A stretch of DNA of 64,000 bases from DATBDN01 sp963715995 (GCA_963715995.1 OY970283.1:1674001-1738000); one strand, 5' to 3'. Positions 9,315-18,884 are shown, numbered from the stretch's first letter. The notes: a model not told the origin generated them from the sequence alone. Program-made: numbers and translations.

Positions 9315-11381
9315 TTGACCAGTTTCTTGACCGACTTCGGCCCAATCGTCGCGCTGGTATGCGCGGGATGCGCGGTGCTCTACGGCATCGTCACTTCCCG
9401 CTGGCTGCTGGCGTTGTCGCCGGGCAACGAGGAGATGCGCTCCATCTCCGCGGCGGTTCAGGAGGGCGCGAAGGCGTACCTCAACCGCCAGTACACGATC
9501 ATCGCCGGCGTCGCCGTGGTGATCGCGATCCTGATCGCGATCGCACTCGACGTGCGGACGGCGATCGGATTCATCATCGGCGGCACCTTCTCGGGCGCCG
9601 CCGGCTTCATCGGGATGAACGTCTCGGTGCGCTCGAACGCCCGCGTGGCGGAGGCCGCCCGAGGCGGCGTGGCTCCGGCGCTCAAGGTCGCGTTCCGCGG
9701 CGGGGCCGTGACGGGCCTGCTCGTGGCCGGCTTGGCCCTGCTGGGCGTTGCCGGCTACTACGGGATCCTGCACCTGGCCAACGTGTCCGACAAGGATGCG
9801 GTCGACGCCCTCGTGGGCCTCGGCTTCGGTGGGTCACTGATCTCGGTCTTCGCCAGGCTTGGCGGCGGCATCTTCACGAAGGCCGCCGACGTCGGCGCCG
9901 ACCTGGTCGGCAAGGTCGAAGCTGGCATCCCCGAGGACGACCCGCGCAACCCGGCGGTCATCGCCGACAACGTGGGCGACAACGTCGGCGACTGCGCCGG
10001 CATGGCGGCCGACCTGTTCGAGACCTACGCCGTGACCTCGGTCGCGGTGATGCTGCTCGGCGTCCTCACGTTCGGCAACACCGAGGAGGCCGCGGTCTAT
10101 CCGCTCGTCCTCGGCGGCATCTCGCTGATCTGCTCGATCATCGGCACCTACGCGGTGCGCGGCACCAACGTGGAGCGCGCGCTCTACAACGGCCTGATCG
10201 TGTCCGGCGTGCTGGCGGCGCTCGCGTTCCTGCCGATCAGCCTCTGGATGATGGATGACGTCAAGATCAAGGCCGGCGGCCTGCTTGGCGGCCACAACCC
10301 GAGCGGGTTCGACTTCTGGCTCTGCACGCTGATCGGCATCGCCATCACGGCGGGGCTGTTCGTGATCACCGACTACTACACCTCGACGCGCTTCAACCCG
10401 GTCAAGAAGACCGCGCGCGCGTCGGTCACAGGTCACGCGACCAACATCATTCAGGGCCTCGCCTCGGGCTACCAGGCGACCGCCGCACCGGCGATCCTGA
10501 TCTGCCTCGGCATCTTCGGCGCCAACGAGCTGGCCGGCGTCTACGGCATCGGTGTCGCAGTGATGGCGCAGCTGTCGCTGACGGGCCTCATCGTCGCGCT
10601 CGACGCGTTCGGGCCCATCACCGACAACGCAGGCGGCATCGCCGAGATGGCGAACCTGCCGGAAGAGGTCCGTGGCGTCACCGATCCGCTCGACGCGGTC
10701 GGCAACACCACCAAGGCCGTCACCAAGGGTTACGCGATCGGCTCGGCCGTGCTCGCTGCGCTGGTGCTGTTCGCGGCGTTCACCGTCGAGCTCGGTGACG
10801 AGGCGACGAAGGACCACAAGATTCTCGGCTCCTTCAGCATCAACAACCCGAAGGTCCTGATCGGCCTCATCCTGGGCGGCATGATGGTGTCGCTGTTCTC
10901 GTCGCTCGCGATGGAATCGGTCGGCCGTGCTGCCGGCTCGATCATCGAAGAGGTGCGGCGCCAGTTCCGTGAGCACCCGGGGATCATGGATCGCACCGAG
11001 AAGCCGGACTACGCCCGCTGCGTGGAGATCGTCACCAAGGCTGCACAGAAGGAGATGATCATCCCGGCGCTGATCCCGATCCTCGTACCGCTGCTCGTCG
11101 GCATCTGGAGCTACCAGGCGCTCGGCGGCCTTCTGATCGGCGTGATCGTGGTCGGGTTCTTCACCGCTGTCTCCATGACCGCCGGCGGCGGCGCGTGGGA
11201 CAACGCGAAGAAGCTGATCGAGGACGGCGAGTTCGGCGGCAAGGGCTCAGAGGCCCACGCAGCCGCGGTCACGGGCGACACGGTCGGCGATCCCTACAAG
11301 GACACAGCCGGCCCGGCGATCAACCCGATGATCAAGGTCGCGAACATCGTGGCGATCCTGATCATCCCGTTCCTGGTCTAG
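9315..11381 (+). CDS. hppA: Membrane-bound H+-translocating pyrophosphatase, K+-independent type
   Basis: A 688-residue polytopic membrane enzyme that couples PPi hydrolysis to proton pumping. The PPi/Mg site is visible in GGGIFTKAADVGADLVGKVEAGIPEDDPRNPA and the DNVGDNVGDCAGMAADLFE block, with further acidic motifs DNAGGIAEMA and DTAGPAINPM. The subtype marker reads GNTTKAVTKG; Lys and Thr at these two positions mark K+-independent proton pumps, whereas K+-dependent enzymes have Ala and Gly. About 15-16 hydrophobic segments are apparent. The TTG start is supported by a strong ribosome binding site. Length is normal for the family. Confidence 0.96.
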   Translation: MTSFLTDFGPIVALVCAGCAVLYGIVTSRWLLALSPGNEEMRSISAAVQEGAKAYLNRQYTIIAGVAVVIAILIAIALDVRTAIGFIIGGTFSGAAGFIGMNVSVRSNARVAEAARGGVAPALKVAFRGGAVTGLLVAGLALLGVAGYYGILHLANVSDKDAVDALVGLGFGGSLISVFARLGGGIFTKAADVGADLVGKVEAGIPEDDPRNPAVIADNVGDNVGDCAGMAADLFETYAVTSVAVMLLGVLTFGNTEEAAVYPLVLGGISLICSIIGTYAVRGTNVERALYNGLIVSGVLAALAFLPISLWMMDDVKIKAGGLLGGHNPSGFDFWLCTLIGIAITAGLFVITDYYTSTRFNPVKKTARASVTGHATNIIQGLASGYQATAAPAILICLGIFGANELAGVYGIGVAVMAQLSLTGLIVALDAFGPITDNAGGIAEMANLPEEVRGVTDPLDAVGNTTKAVTKGYAIGSAVLAALVLFAAFTVELGDEATKDHKILGSFSINNPKVLIGLILGGMMVSLFSSLAMESVGRAAGSIIEEVRRQFREHPGIMDRTEKPDYARCVEIVTKAAQKEMIIPALIPILVPLLVGIWSYQALGGLLIGVIVVGFFTAVSMTAGGGAWDNAKKLIEDGEFGGKGSEAHAAAVTGDTVGDPYKDTAGPAINPMIKVANIVAILIIPFLV

Positions 11382-11399
11382 GCGTAGTCTCAGGCCCGG

Positions 11400-13298
11400 A
11401 TGGCCGAGTGGAGACCTAAGGGCGGCGGTCTCGAGCGTGTTCTCGGGACCGGCGCCCTCTTCTCCACGGCTTACGGGAACGTCGGCAGCTCGATCTACTA
11501 CGCGCTCGGGCTGGTTGCGAGCTTTGCGCTCGGGCTCACGCCCGTCGTCTTCATCATCTCCGGCCTGATCTTCATGGCCACGGCGGCCACCTATGCCGAG
11601 GCGACGACGATGTACCCGGAGGCCGGCGGCTCGTCGTCGTTCGCGCGCCACGCCTTCAACGAGTTCTGGTCGTTCTTCGCCGCCTGGGGCCAGATGCTCA
11701 ACTACATCATCACGGTCTCGATCTCGGCGTTCTTCGTGCCGCACTACCTCGGGATCTTCTGGCCGGCGCTGCGTCACGGGCCCGGGGACATCGTGTTCGG
11801 CATCGCGGTGGTCGGGCTGCTCGCGCTGCTGAACATCGTCGGCATCCGCGAGGCGGCCGGGATCAACATCTTCCTGGCGGTCGTGGACTTCTGCACCCAG
11901 CTGCTGCTGGTGGCGCTCGGCTGCGTGCTCGTGCTCTCGCCGCACACGCTGATCCACAACATCCACCTCGGGACGACGCCGAGCTGGAGCGACTTCTTCA
12001 TCGCGATTCCGGTCGGCATGGTCGCCTACACGGGGATAGAGACGATCTCGAACATGGCCGAGGAGGCCAAGGACTACGGGAAGACGATCCCGCGCTCGAT
12101 CGGCGGCGTGGTGATCGCCGTCATGGCGATCTACGCACTGCTCCCGGCCGTCGCGCTGTCTGCGATGCCGGTGAAGAACGGTCAGACGCTGCTGGGCTTG
12201 TCGGAGGACAAGGGCGGCTACGCCGGCGACCCGGTTCTCGGTGTTGTCAAGAACATTGACTTAGGAGGCCTCCAGCACGCGGCGGAGATCTACGTCGGCG
12301 TGCTGGCCGCGACGATCCTGATCCTGGCGACGAACGCGGGGTTGATCGGCGTGTCGCGCCTGACGTACTCGATGGGGCAGTACCGCCAGCTTCCCGACCG
12401 GCTGCGCACACTGCACCCGAAGTTCCGCACGCCCTACATCGCGATCCTGCTGTTCGGCGCGATTGCCTGCCTGACGATGCTGCCGGGGCAGGCCACGTTC
12501 CTGGGCCAGCTCTACGCGTTCGGGGCGATGCTGTCGTTCACGATCGCGCACCTGGCGGTGATCACGCTGCGGATCAAGCAGCCCGACGCCGAGCGCCCGT
12601 ATCGCGGGCCTGGGCAGATCAAGCTGCGCGGCGGGAAATCGCTACCGCTGTTCGCCGTCTTCGGAGGGCTCGGCACCGGCATGGCGTGGGTCGTAGTGAT
12701 GGTGCTCAACCTGACGACGCTGGCCGTCGGCGTGACCTGGCTGATCGTGGGCGTGGGGAGCTACGTGCTGTTCCGCCGCAGCCTCGGGCTCAACCTCACG
12801 GAGACGAGGAAGGCCGAGCTCGTGAAGTCGGCGGTCGAGCACGAGGTCGAGTACGAGTCGGTGCTGGTCGCCTTCGAGGACACCGACTACTCCTCGGACG
12901 CCGTGGCCACCGCCGTCAAGCTGGCGGCGCGCCGGCGGCGCGGCGTACACGTGGTGGTGATGGTGACGGTGCCCAACCACCTGCCGATCGACGCCACGCT
13001 GCCGGATCAGGAGCGCCAGGCCGAGCAGACGATCGAGGCGGCGCGGGTGCTCGGCGGGCGCAGGGTGACGGGTCACATCGAGAAGGTGCGGCCGGGCCAG
13101 GGCGGCCGCCGCATCGTCGAGGAGGCGCGCGAGATCAAGGCGCGCGCGCTGATCATGGCGCTGCCACGGCGCCCGCGGGCGGCGGGATCGCCGTTCGGGC
13201 GGACGTTCGAGACGGTGCTCGCGGACCGGCCCTGCCGCGTGATCATCACCACCGAGCCGGGCAAGCGCGCGGCTGAAGCGATCGCCTCCCCGGCGTAG
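11400..13298 (+). CDS. APC-superfamily permease fused to a C-terminal universal stress protein domain
   Basis: A 632-residue protein. Residues 10-460 form about 12 membrane helices of the amino acid/polyamine/organocation (APC) family, opening GTGALFSTAYGNVGSSIYYALG with the conserved YAEATTMYPEAGGSS loop. Residues from about 475 form a cytoplasmic UspA-like alpha/beta domain (VLVAFEDTDYSSDAVATAVKLA, then ARALIMALPRR and a CRVIITTEPGK end). Substrate is unknown; the family moves amino acids or cations. The USP domain probably senses nucleotide or stress state. It starts 18 bases after hppA and is paralogous to the permease two genes downstream. Confidence 0.87.
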   Translation: MAEWRPKGGGLERVLGTGALFSTAYGNVGSSIYYALGLVASFALGLTPVVFIISGLIFMATAATYAEATTMYPEAGGSSSFARHAFNEFWSFFAAWGQMLNYIITVSISAFFVPHYLGIFWPALRHGPGDIVFGIAVVGLLALLNIVGIREAAGINIFLAVVDFCTQLLLVALGCVLVLSPHTLIHNIHLGTTPSWSDFFIAIPVGMVAYTGIETISNMAEEAKDYGKTIPRSIGGVVIAVMAIYALLPAVALSAMPVKNGQTLLGLSEDKGGYAGDPVLGVVKNIDLGGLQHAAEIYVGVLAATILILATNAGLIGVSRLTYSMGQYRQLPDRLRTLHPKFRTPYIAILLFGAIACLTMLPGQATFLGQLYAFGAMLSFTIAHLAVITLRIKQPDAERPYRGPGQIKLRGGKSLPLFAVFGGLGTGMAWVVVMVLNLTTLAVGVTWLIVGVGSYVLFRRSLGLNLTETRKAELVKSAVEHEVEYESVLVAFEDTDYSSDAVATAVKLAARRRRGVHVVVMVTVPNHLPIDATLPDQERQAEQTIEAARVLGGRRVTGHIEKVRPGQGGRRIVEEAREIKARALIMALPRRPRAAGSPFGRTFETVLADRPCRVIITTEPGKRAAEAIASPA

Positions 13299-13308
13299 CA
13301 TTGAGACA

Positions 13309-13494
13309 GTGGATCGCGCCTACCGCGCCTCGACCCAGCTGATCGGGGTCGTCACCTTCGTGCTGGGGCTTGCGATGGTCGCAGTCACGCTGGCGCGCGG
13401 GGGCGGCCCGCTTGCGGTCGGGGTCATCGCCGGGGTGATGTTCACGGTCCTTGGTGCGATCCGGTTCAGCTACGCGCGCCGTCACGGCGCGTGA
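13309..13494 (+). CDS. Small two-helix membrane protein
   Basis: A 61-residue protein with two hydrophobic helices (LIGVVTFVLGLAMVAVTL and LAVGVIAGVMFTVLGAIRF) and a basic C-terminus, SYARRHGA. GTG start 10 bases after the upstream permease stop, and the end overlaps the start of the next permease by four bases. Position between two paralogous permeases suggests an accessory subunit, but there is no recognised domain and no direct evidence of function. Confidence 0.65.
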   Translation: MDRAYRASTQLIGVVTFVLGLAMVAVTLARGGGPLAVGVIAGVMFTVLGAIRFSYARRHGA

Positions 13495-15491
13495 TGTCGG
13501 CCTTCGGCGACCTGCGTGCGCGAGTGCGCACGCCAGTAGGGCTGCGGAAGCTCATGCCGGCTCCGCTGACGCTGGGCGGGCGCGGCCTCGGGGCGCTCGC
13601 GCTGTTCTCGATCGGGCTGACGGCGGTCGGCGCGTCGATCTACTTCTCGCTCGGCGTCGTCGCGGGTCACGCCCTCGGCTTGACACCGGTGGCGTTCCTG
13701 TTCGCCGGCGTCTTCTTCGTGCTCACGATGATGACCTACGTCGAGGGTGGCGTCCTCCACCAGGAGCGTGGCGGCGCGTCGTCGCTCGCGCGCTACGCCT
13801 TCAACGAGCTCTGGAGCTTCATCGCGGGCTGGGCAATTCTCCTCGACTACCTGATCGTCATCGCGATCTCGGTCTTCTCGATCTCCCACTACCTGACGGT
13901 GGTCTGGCCCGCCGCGCACGAGCGCGGTCCGACCTACGGGATCGCCGCGGTGGCGATCATGGCGATCGCCGCGCTGAACGTGCGCGGGCTGCCGGTCGAC
14001 CGGCTGCGCTTCGTGCTCACCGTCGGTCTCGTCAACCTGGTCGCGCTGTTCGCGGTGCTCGCGGTCGGCCTCACGCTGTTCTCGGACGTGCACGTGGCCA
14101 CCGACACGATCCACCTCGGCTCCGCGCCGCAATGGAAGGACCTGATCTTCGGCCTGGTGGTGGCAACGGTCGCGCTGACCGGCATCGAGGCGGCTTCCGG
14201 CTTCGCGGGCGACGTGCAGGCGGCCACGGTCGAGCTGCGCCGGCTCGTGATGGTCGGCACGCTGGTGGTGCTGGTCGTGTTCGTGGGCATCTCGGCGCTC
14301 GGCGTGATGTCGGTGCCGGTTTCGGGGAACACGACGGCGCTCGGTCACCGCTACGTGCAGGCGCCGGTGCTCGGGATCGTGAACCAGTTCGACCCGGACT
14401 GGCTGCGCACCACATTCCGCTGGGTGATTGCGATCGTGGCGTCGCTCGCGCTGTTCCAGGCAGCCAACACGAGCATGCTCGGGCTCTCGCGGCTGTCGTA
14501 CTCGCTGGCGACGAACGGTCAGATCCCGGCCGGCCTCGGCAAGCTCCACCGCGAGCACGCCACGCCCTACATCGCGATCGCGATCGCGTCGGTGCTGGCT
14601 TTCGGGCTGGTGCTGTCGAACGACATCGACTTCCTGGCCGGCATCTTCGCGTTCGGCGCGATGCTGGCGTTCGCGCTCGCGCATCTGTCGATCGTGGTGC
14701 TGCGCTTCCGCGAGCCCGACCTGCCGCGGGCCTTTCGCATCCCGCTGAGCATCAACGTCGGCCGCGGCTCGCTGCCGCTGCCCGCACTCCTGGGCGGCGT
14801 CGTGGCGCTGGCCGCATGGGTCTCGGTCGTCGTGCTGCACTCGGGCGCGCGGGTGCTCGGCGGCCTCTGGATGCTCGCGGGCATCGTCTTCTACGTCGTC
14901 TACCGCAAGGTCCAGAACAAGCCGCTGGCGAAGCGCTACCAGATCCCGGCCGAAGCGCTCCGCGACGCACCGGAGGTCGAGTACGGAGCCATCCTCGTGC
15001 CGATCTTCGGCGACGAGATCGACGACGACATCGTGGGCACGGCGGGCCGGCTGGCGGCCGAGGAGGCCGACGAGGGCGAGGGCGGAGCGGTCATCGAGGC
15101 GATCTACGTGGTCGAGATCCCGATGTCGCTGCCGCTCGACGCGCGCGTCCCGGAGGCGAAGATCCTCAAGGCGCGCAAGGCGCTCCAGCGCGCGAAGGAC
15201 GTGGGCGAGGAGTACGAGGGGGTGGAGGTGGCGACAGCCTCGGTCCGGGCGCGGACCTACGGGCAGGCGATCGTCGAGGAGGCCCGGCGGCGCGGCGTTG
15301 AGGCGATCGTCCTGGCGGCCGAGGAGCCGACGCGGATGCGCGGCGGGCGACAGCTCGGTGGCCGGGGGGGGCCGCGGAACCGCTCGGTAGGGCAGACCAC
15401 GCGCTACGTGATCGAGAAGGCCCCGTGCCGCGTGATCCTCACGGCGCCGCCGCTGGGTGAGGAGGGGACGCGGGAGGGCGTCGCTCCTTGA
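13491..15491 (+). CDS. Second APC permease-universal stress protein fusion
   Basis: A 666-residue paralogue of the permease at 11.4 kb. The APC membrane domain is about residues 28-475 (ALFSIGLTAVGASIYFSLG, MTYVEGGVLHQERGGASSLARYAFNE, LSRLSYSLATNGQIP). A C-terminal USP-like domain follows from about residue 495 (YGAILVPIFGDEIDDDIVGTAGRLA), ending near a Gly/Arg-rich loop and CRVILTAPP. It is translationally coupled to the small membrane protein. The two TrkA-type genes downstream suggest that transport here relates to potassium or cation homeostasis, but the substrate is not shown. Confidence 0.87.
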   Translation: MMSAFGDLRARVRTPVGLRKLMPAPLTLGGRGLGALALFSIGLTAVGASIYFSLGVVAGHALGLTPVAFLFAGVFFVLTMMTYVEGGVLHQERGGASSLARYAFNELWSFIAGWAILLDYLIVIAISVFSISHYLTVVWPAAHERGPTYGIAAVAIMAIAALNVRGLPVDRLRFVLTVGLVNLVALFAVLAVGLTLFSDVHVATDTIHLGSAPQWKDLIFGLVVATVALTGIEAASGFAGDVQAATVELRRLVMVGTLVVLVVFVGISALGVMSVPVSGNTTALGHRYVQAPVLGIVNQFDPDWLRTTFRWVIAIVASLALFQAANTSMLGLSRLSYSLATNGQIPAGLGKLHREHATPYIAIAIASVLAFGLVLSNDIDFLAGIFAFGAMLAFALAHLSIVVLRFREPDLPRAFRIPLSINVGRGSLPLPALLGGVVALAAWVSVVVLHSGARVLGGLWMLAGIVFYVVYRKVQNKPLAKRYQIPAEALRDAPEVEYGAILVPIFGDEIDDDIVGTAGRLAAEEADEGEGGAVIEAIYVVEIPMSLPLDARVPEAKILKARKALQRAKDVGEEYEGVEVATASVRARTYGQAIVEEARRRGVEAIVLAAEEPTRMRGGRQLGGRGGPRNRSVGQTTRYVIEKAPCRVILTAPPLGEEGTREGVAP

Positions 15492-15504
15492 TTACATTGA
15501 CACC

Positions 15505-15939
15505 GTGTTCGTACTGATCGTTGGATGTGGACGGGTCGGGTCGGCGATTGCCCGCAACATGATCGCGATGGGCCACGACATCTCCGTGCTGGATGAGGAC
15601 CCCGAGGCCATAGCGCTGCTCGAGCGCGGGCTCGACCGCACCTGGGAGGACCAGGGCGGCCTGTTCACCGTCGGCACGGCGCTCGAGATGGATGCGCTGA
15701 TGGCGGCTGGGATCGAGAACGCCGACGCGTTCGTCGCCGCCACCGACGGGGACAACACCAATCTCGTGATCGCGCAGATCGCCAAGCGCCGCTTCGAGAT
15801 CGACAAGGTCGTCGTGCGCGTGCTCGATCCGATGCGGGCACAGTGGTACGAGGACCAGGGGCTCTCGACCGTGTGTCCGACGCAAAAGGCGATCGAGATG
15901 CTCCAGGTCGCCGTCGGCGCGGACGTGGAGGCCGCCTGA
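15505..15939 (+). CDS. TrkA-N (RCK) potassium uptake regulator, short form
   Basis: About 144 residues forming one RCK/TrkA-N Rossmann domain: FVLIVGCGRVGSAIARNM, an acidic end of beta-2 (VLDEDPEAI), then FVAATDGDNTNLVIAQIA. It lacks a TrkA-C domain. It would bind NAD(H) or ATP and gate a Trk/Ktr-type channel or the neighbouring permease. I chose the GTG at VFVLIVGCG because family members start right at this strand; a longer frame upstream is possible. Its stop overlaps the next ATG (TGATG). Confidence 0.85.
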   Translation: MFVLIVGCGRVGSAIARNMIAMGHDISVLDEDPEAIALLERGLDRTWEDQGGLFTVGTALEMDALMAAGIENADAFVAATDGDNTNLVIAQIAKRRFEIDKVVVRVLDPMRAQWYEDQGLSTVCPTQKAIEMLQVAVGADVEAA

Positions 15940-16622
15940 TGTACGTGATCATCATCGGTGCCGGCAAGGTCGGCCTCAACCTGGGGCGCGAGCTGCGCGC
16001 CAAGGGGCACGAGGTGACGCTGGTCGAGTCGGACCCCCGCCGCTTCGCCGCGGTCGAGGAGGAGTTCGAGCACCAGGCTCAGTACGGCGACGGCTCCGAG
16101 CTGTGGGTGATGGAGCGCGCCGGCGTGGAGCGCTGCGAGATGCTGATCGCCGTCACCGGCGACGACGAGGACAACATGCTGATCTGTCAGGTCGCGCGCG
16201 AGAAGTACGGCGTCGAGCGGATCATCTCGCGCTGCAACAACCCGCGGAACCTTCAGCACTTCGAGCTGCTCGGCGTGAAGCCCGCCGTGTCGGCCACCGA
16301 TCTGATCCTGCGACTGATCGAGCACGAGGTCCCGAAGTACGGGCTCGTGCACCTGCTCGACCTGCCGCAGGAGCGGCTCGAGATCATCGAGATCGAGATC
16401 CAGGAGGGCTCGTTCGCAGATGGGCAGGAGGTGCAGACGCTCGGGCTGCCCGACGGCTCGCTCGTCATCGCGATCCTGCGCGACGGGACCGGCTTCGTGC
16501 CGCTTGCGGACTCGGTCGTCGAGGCCGGCGACGAGCTGCTGCTCGTCCTCGACACGGGGCTCGAGGACAAGATCACGCAGCGGCTGAGCGCTCCACGCAA
16601 CGAGCCCGCCACCGCGACCTGA
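15939..16622 (+). CDS. TrkA-type potassium uptake regulator with TrkA-C domain
   Basis: A 227-residue protein with an RCK_N domain (MYVIIIGAGKVGLNLGREL, VESDPRRF, then LIAVTGDDEDNMLICQVA) and a C-terminal RCK_C domain from about residue 135, with SLVIAILRDGTGFVPLADSVVEAGDELLLV as the ligand-binding beta sheet. Overlap by one base with the short TrkA gene implies a two-protein regulatory complex. The usual membrane subunit TrkH is not in view, so the partner may be one of the two APC-USP permeases. That is inference. Confidence 0.9.
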   Translation: MYVIIIGAGKVGLNLGRELRAKGHEVTLVESDPRRFAAVEEEFEHQAQYGDGSELWVMERAGVERCEMLIAVTGDDEDNMLICQVAREKYGVERIISRCNNPRNLQHFELLGVKPAVSATDLILRLIEHEVPKYGLVHLLDLPQERLEIIEIEIQEGSFADGQEVQTLGLPDGSLVIAILRDGTGFVPLADSVVEAGDELLLVLDTGLEDKITQRLSAPRNEPATAT

Positions 16623-16624
16623 CG

Positions 16625-17854
16625 GTGGCTCAGCGCTCGGTCGACTTCCTGCTGATCGGCGGCGGACTGGCTGCGGGCAACTGCGCGCGCTGGCTGCGCG
16701 AGGAGGGCGCCGATGGCTCGATCCTGCTCGTGGGCCGCGAGCCGGACGCGCCCTACAACCGCCCGTCGCTGTCGAAGAAGTACCTCACGGGTGGCGAGTC
16801 GCGCGACGACGTGCTGTTCCGGCCCAGCGAGTGGTGGGGCGAGCACGACATCGACCTGATGACGCTCACGAGCGTGACCGGGCTCGACGCGGGCGCGCGC
16901 GTCGCCAAGCTCCAGTCGGGCGAGGAGGTGCAGTTCGGCAAGGCGCTTCTGGCGACCGGCTCGAACGTGCGCCGGATCCGCGCCGACGGCTCCGAGCTCG
17001 AGGGCATCCACTACCTGCGCACGTTCGGCAACTCGGATGCGATCCGCGCCGAGGCCGAGCAGGCCGGGAACGTGGTGCTGGTCGGCGGCTCGTTCATCGG
17101 CACCGAGCTGGCGGCATCGCTGACGTCGATGGGCAAGAACTGCGCGATCGTCATGCAGGAGGAGATCACGCTCGAGCGCCCGTTCGGCAAGGAGGTCGGG
17201 CGCTTCTTCCACGGGGTGCTGAGCGACCACGGCGTCGCGATCCACGGCAACGACGAGATCGAGCGCTTCGAGGGCAGCAACGGACGCGTGGGGAAGGTCG
17301 TCACCAAGGCGGGGCTCGAGCTGGACGCCGACATGGTCGTGATCGGCGCCGGCGTCATGCCCGACGTCTCGCTCGCACGGGCTGCCGGGCTCGAGCTCGG
17401 CGTGGCCGGCGGCGTTGCCGTGTCCTCGGGACTCGAGTCGTCGTGCGCCGGGATCTTCGCGGCCGGCGACATCGCCGAGTACCAGAGCGTGGTGCACGGC
17501 AAGGCGCTGCGGATCGAGCACTGGGACGTGGCGTTCAACCACGGCAAGACAGCGGCGCTCAACCTGCTCGGCCGCGGGGTCGACCACGAGGAGATCCCGT
17601 ACTTCTTCTCCGACCTGGCCGACTGGTCGGGGCTCGAGTACGTCGGCCCCGGCTCGGGCCGGGTCGTGCTGCGCGGCTCGATGGACGACGGTGACTTCAC
17701 GGCCTTCTACCTCGGCGACGACGGCGTGGTCGTAGCGGCGCTCACGGTCGGGCGCTCGGACGACCTCGACGCCGCACGCAGGTTCATCCGCGAGAAGACA
17801 GCGCCCGACGAGGGCGCGCTGGCGGACGAGTCGTCCGATCTCGCCTCGCTCTAG
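16625..17854 (+). CDS. FAD-dependent NAD(P)H oxidoreductase (ferredoxin/rubredoxin reductase type)
   Basis: A 409-residue pyridine nucleotide-disulfide family reductase without a CxxC. The FAD motif is FLLIGGGLAAGNCARWL at residues 8-24. The NAD motif is VVLVGGSFIGTELAASL, and the second FAD motif is CAGIFAAGDIAEY. The C-terminal part (about 325-395) looks like the reductase_C domain of BphA4/AIF-like ferredoxin reductases. GTG start two bases after the TrkA stop, so it probably shares the transcript. The electron acceptor is not identifiable from sequence. Confidence 0.88.
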   Translation: MAQRSVDFLLIGGGLAAGNCARWLREEGADGSILLVGREPDAPYNRPSLSKKYLTGGESRDDVLFRPSEWWGEHDIDLMTLTSVTGLDAGARVAKLQSGEEVQFGKALLATGSNVRRIRADGSELEGIHYLRTFGNSDAIRAEAEQAGNVVLVGGSFIGTELAASLTSMGKNCAIVMQEEITLERPFGKEVGRFFHGVLSDHGVAIHGNDEIERFEGSNGRVGKVVTKAGLELDADMVVIGAGVMPDVSLARAAGLELGVAGGVAVSSGLESSCAGIFAAGDIAEYQSVVHGKALRIEHWDVAFNHGKTAALNLLGRGVDHEEIPYFFSDLADWSGLEYVGPGSGRVVLRGSMDDGDFTAFYLGDDGVVVAALTVGRSDDLDAARRFIREKTAPDEGALADESSDLASL

Positions 17855-17900
17855 GGCTGGCCCGCCGCATCTTCAGCTGGCACTCAGGTTTTACGGGTAC

Positions 17901-18746
17901 ATGTGGTCCATGACCGCGATGCCGCTGGTCGCCGGCGTGCTGCTCACCCTGTTGGGCGGCGTCGTGCGCGTGCGCGCCTGGCATGCGTCACTCGGGACCG
18001 TCGCGCCGGAACTGCGCTACCGCGATGTGGTGCTCGCGCATCTGGCGGGCGCAGGCTTCAACGGGATCATCCCCGTACACGGCGGCGACGCCATCAAGCT
18101 CGCGCTGGTCAAGCGCCGGGCGCCGCAGGCACCGGTCGGCAGATTGCTCGGCACGCTGGCGCCGCCCGCGGCCATCGAGGCTCTGTTCACGGCGCTGCTG
18201 CTCGCGTGGGCGGTTGGCAGCGGCGTGCTCGACACGCCGTCGCCGGGCGCCATCCCGCTGCCGCTCGTGGGCGCCGCGGCTGCAGTTGCTGCCGGCATCC
18301 TGTGGCTCCTGGCGCGGCGGGCGCCGCGCGTCCTGCGCGACGTGCGCTCCGGCATGGCCGCGCTGCGCCACCCCGGCATGCTCGCGCGCCGGGTCGCGCC
18401 GTGGGTCGTGCTCGCGCGCTGCTTCAGGCTCGCGGCGATCGCCTGCTTCCTGACGGCGGTCGGACTTCCGGTCACGCTGGCCGGCCTGCTCGTGGTGATG
18501 GCGATCCAGGGTGGAGTCGGCTCTAACGGTCCGGCGAGCGCGCCTGTGCGCATCGCCGTGCTGTCGGCGAGCCTGCCCGCTGCCATCGGCCTGCACAGCG
18601 TGAGCCTTCAGACCGCAGCCACGCTGATCGGCGCGACCCAGGTCTCGACGATGGTCGTGAACCTCGCGGTGTCGGTGGTCGTGCTCGGGTTGACGCTGAG
18701 GACGGCGTCACCGCGCCGAGTCTTCACGTTTGTCACCGAGTTGTAA
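17901..18746 (+). CDS. Flippase-like integral membrane protein (LPG synthase TM region / UPF0104 family)
   Basis: A 281-residue protein with about seven to eight hydrophobic helices. It carries the family block AHLAGAGFNGIIPVHGGDAIKLALVKRR, which corresponds to the conserved N-x-x-P-GR-GD-like loop of lysylphosphatidylglycerol synthase membrane domains and AglD-like proteins. The aminoacyl-transfer domain is absent, so lipid flipping or an auxiliary role is more likely than aminoacylation. It is slightly short for the family (usually about 300-330). The gene is followed by a short gap and a tRNA on the opposite strand. Confidence 0.75.
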   Translation: MWSMTAMPLVAGVLLTLLGGVVRVRAWHASLGTVAPELRYRDVVLAHLAGAGFNGIIPVHGGDAIKLALVKRRAPQAPVGRLLGTLAPPAAIEALFTALLLAWAVGSGVLDTPSPGAIPLPLVGAAAAVAAGILWLLARRAPRVLRDVRSGMAALRHPGMLARRVAPWVVLARCFRLAAIACFLTAVGLPVTLAGLLVVMAIQGGVGSNGPASAPVRIAVLSASLPAAIGLHSVSLQTAATLIGATQVSTMVVNLAVSVVVLGLTLRTASPRRVFTFVTEL

Positions 18747-18812
18747 CGAAAAAGCTCTGCAAAACGCGGCTTTCTGTCTGGCTCGCGGCGTAGGCTCACG
18801 ACGTGACTTCGA

Positions 18813-18884
18813 CTGGGGAACAGGGACTCGAACCCCAACTTCGACATCCAGAGTGTCGCGTGCTGCCGATTACACCATTCCCCA
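18813..18884 (-). tRNA. tRNA-Gln (anticodon CUG)
   Basis: On the minus strand a 72-base cloverleaf folds completely. The seven-pair acceptor stem is TGGGGAA with TTCCCCA, and the T arm has the loop TTCGAGT. The anticodon stem CGACA/TGTCG encloses the loop CTCTGGA, giving CTG. The discriminator base is G, as expected for glutamine. The 3' CCA is not encoded. Confidence 0.95.

Noticed and set aside
9834..10976. Long minus-strand open frame opposite hppA, and similar long frames opposite 13482-14840, 44559-45941 and 52942-55602
   Set aside because: They lie opposite clearly coding genes and are rich in Arg, His, Asp and Val with no domain. High GC makes stop codons rare on the reverse strand.
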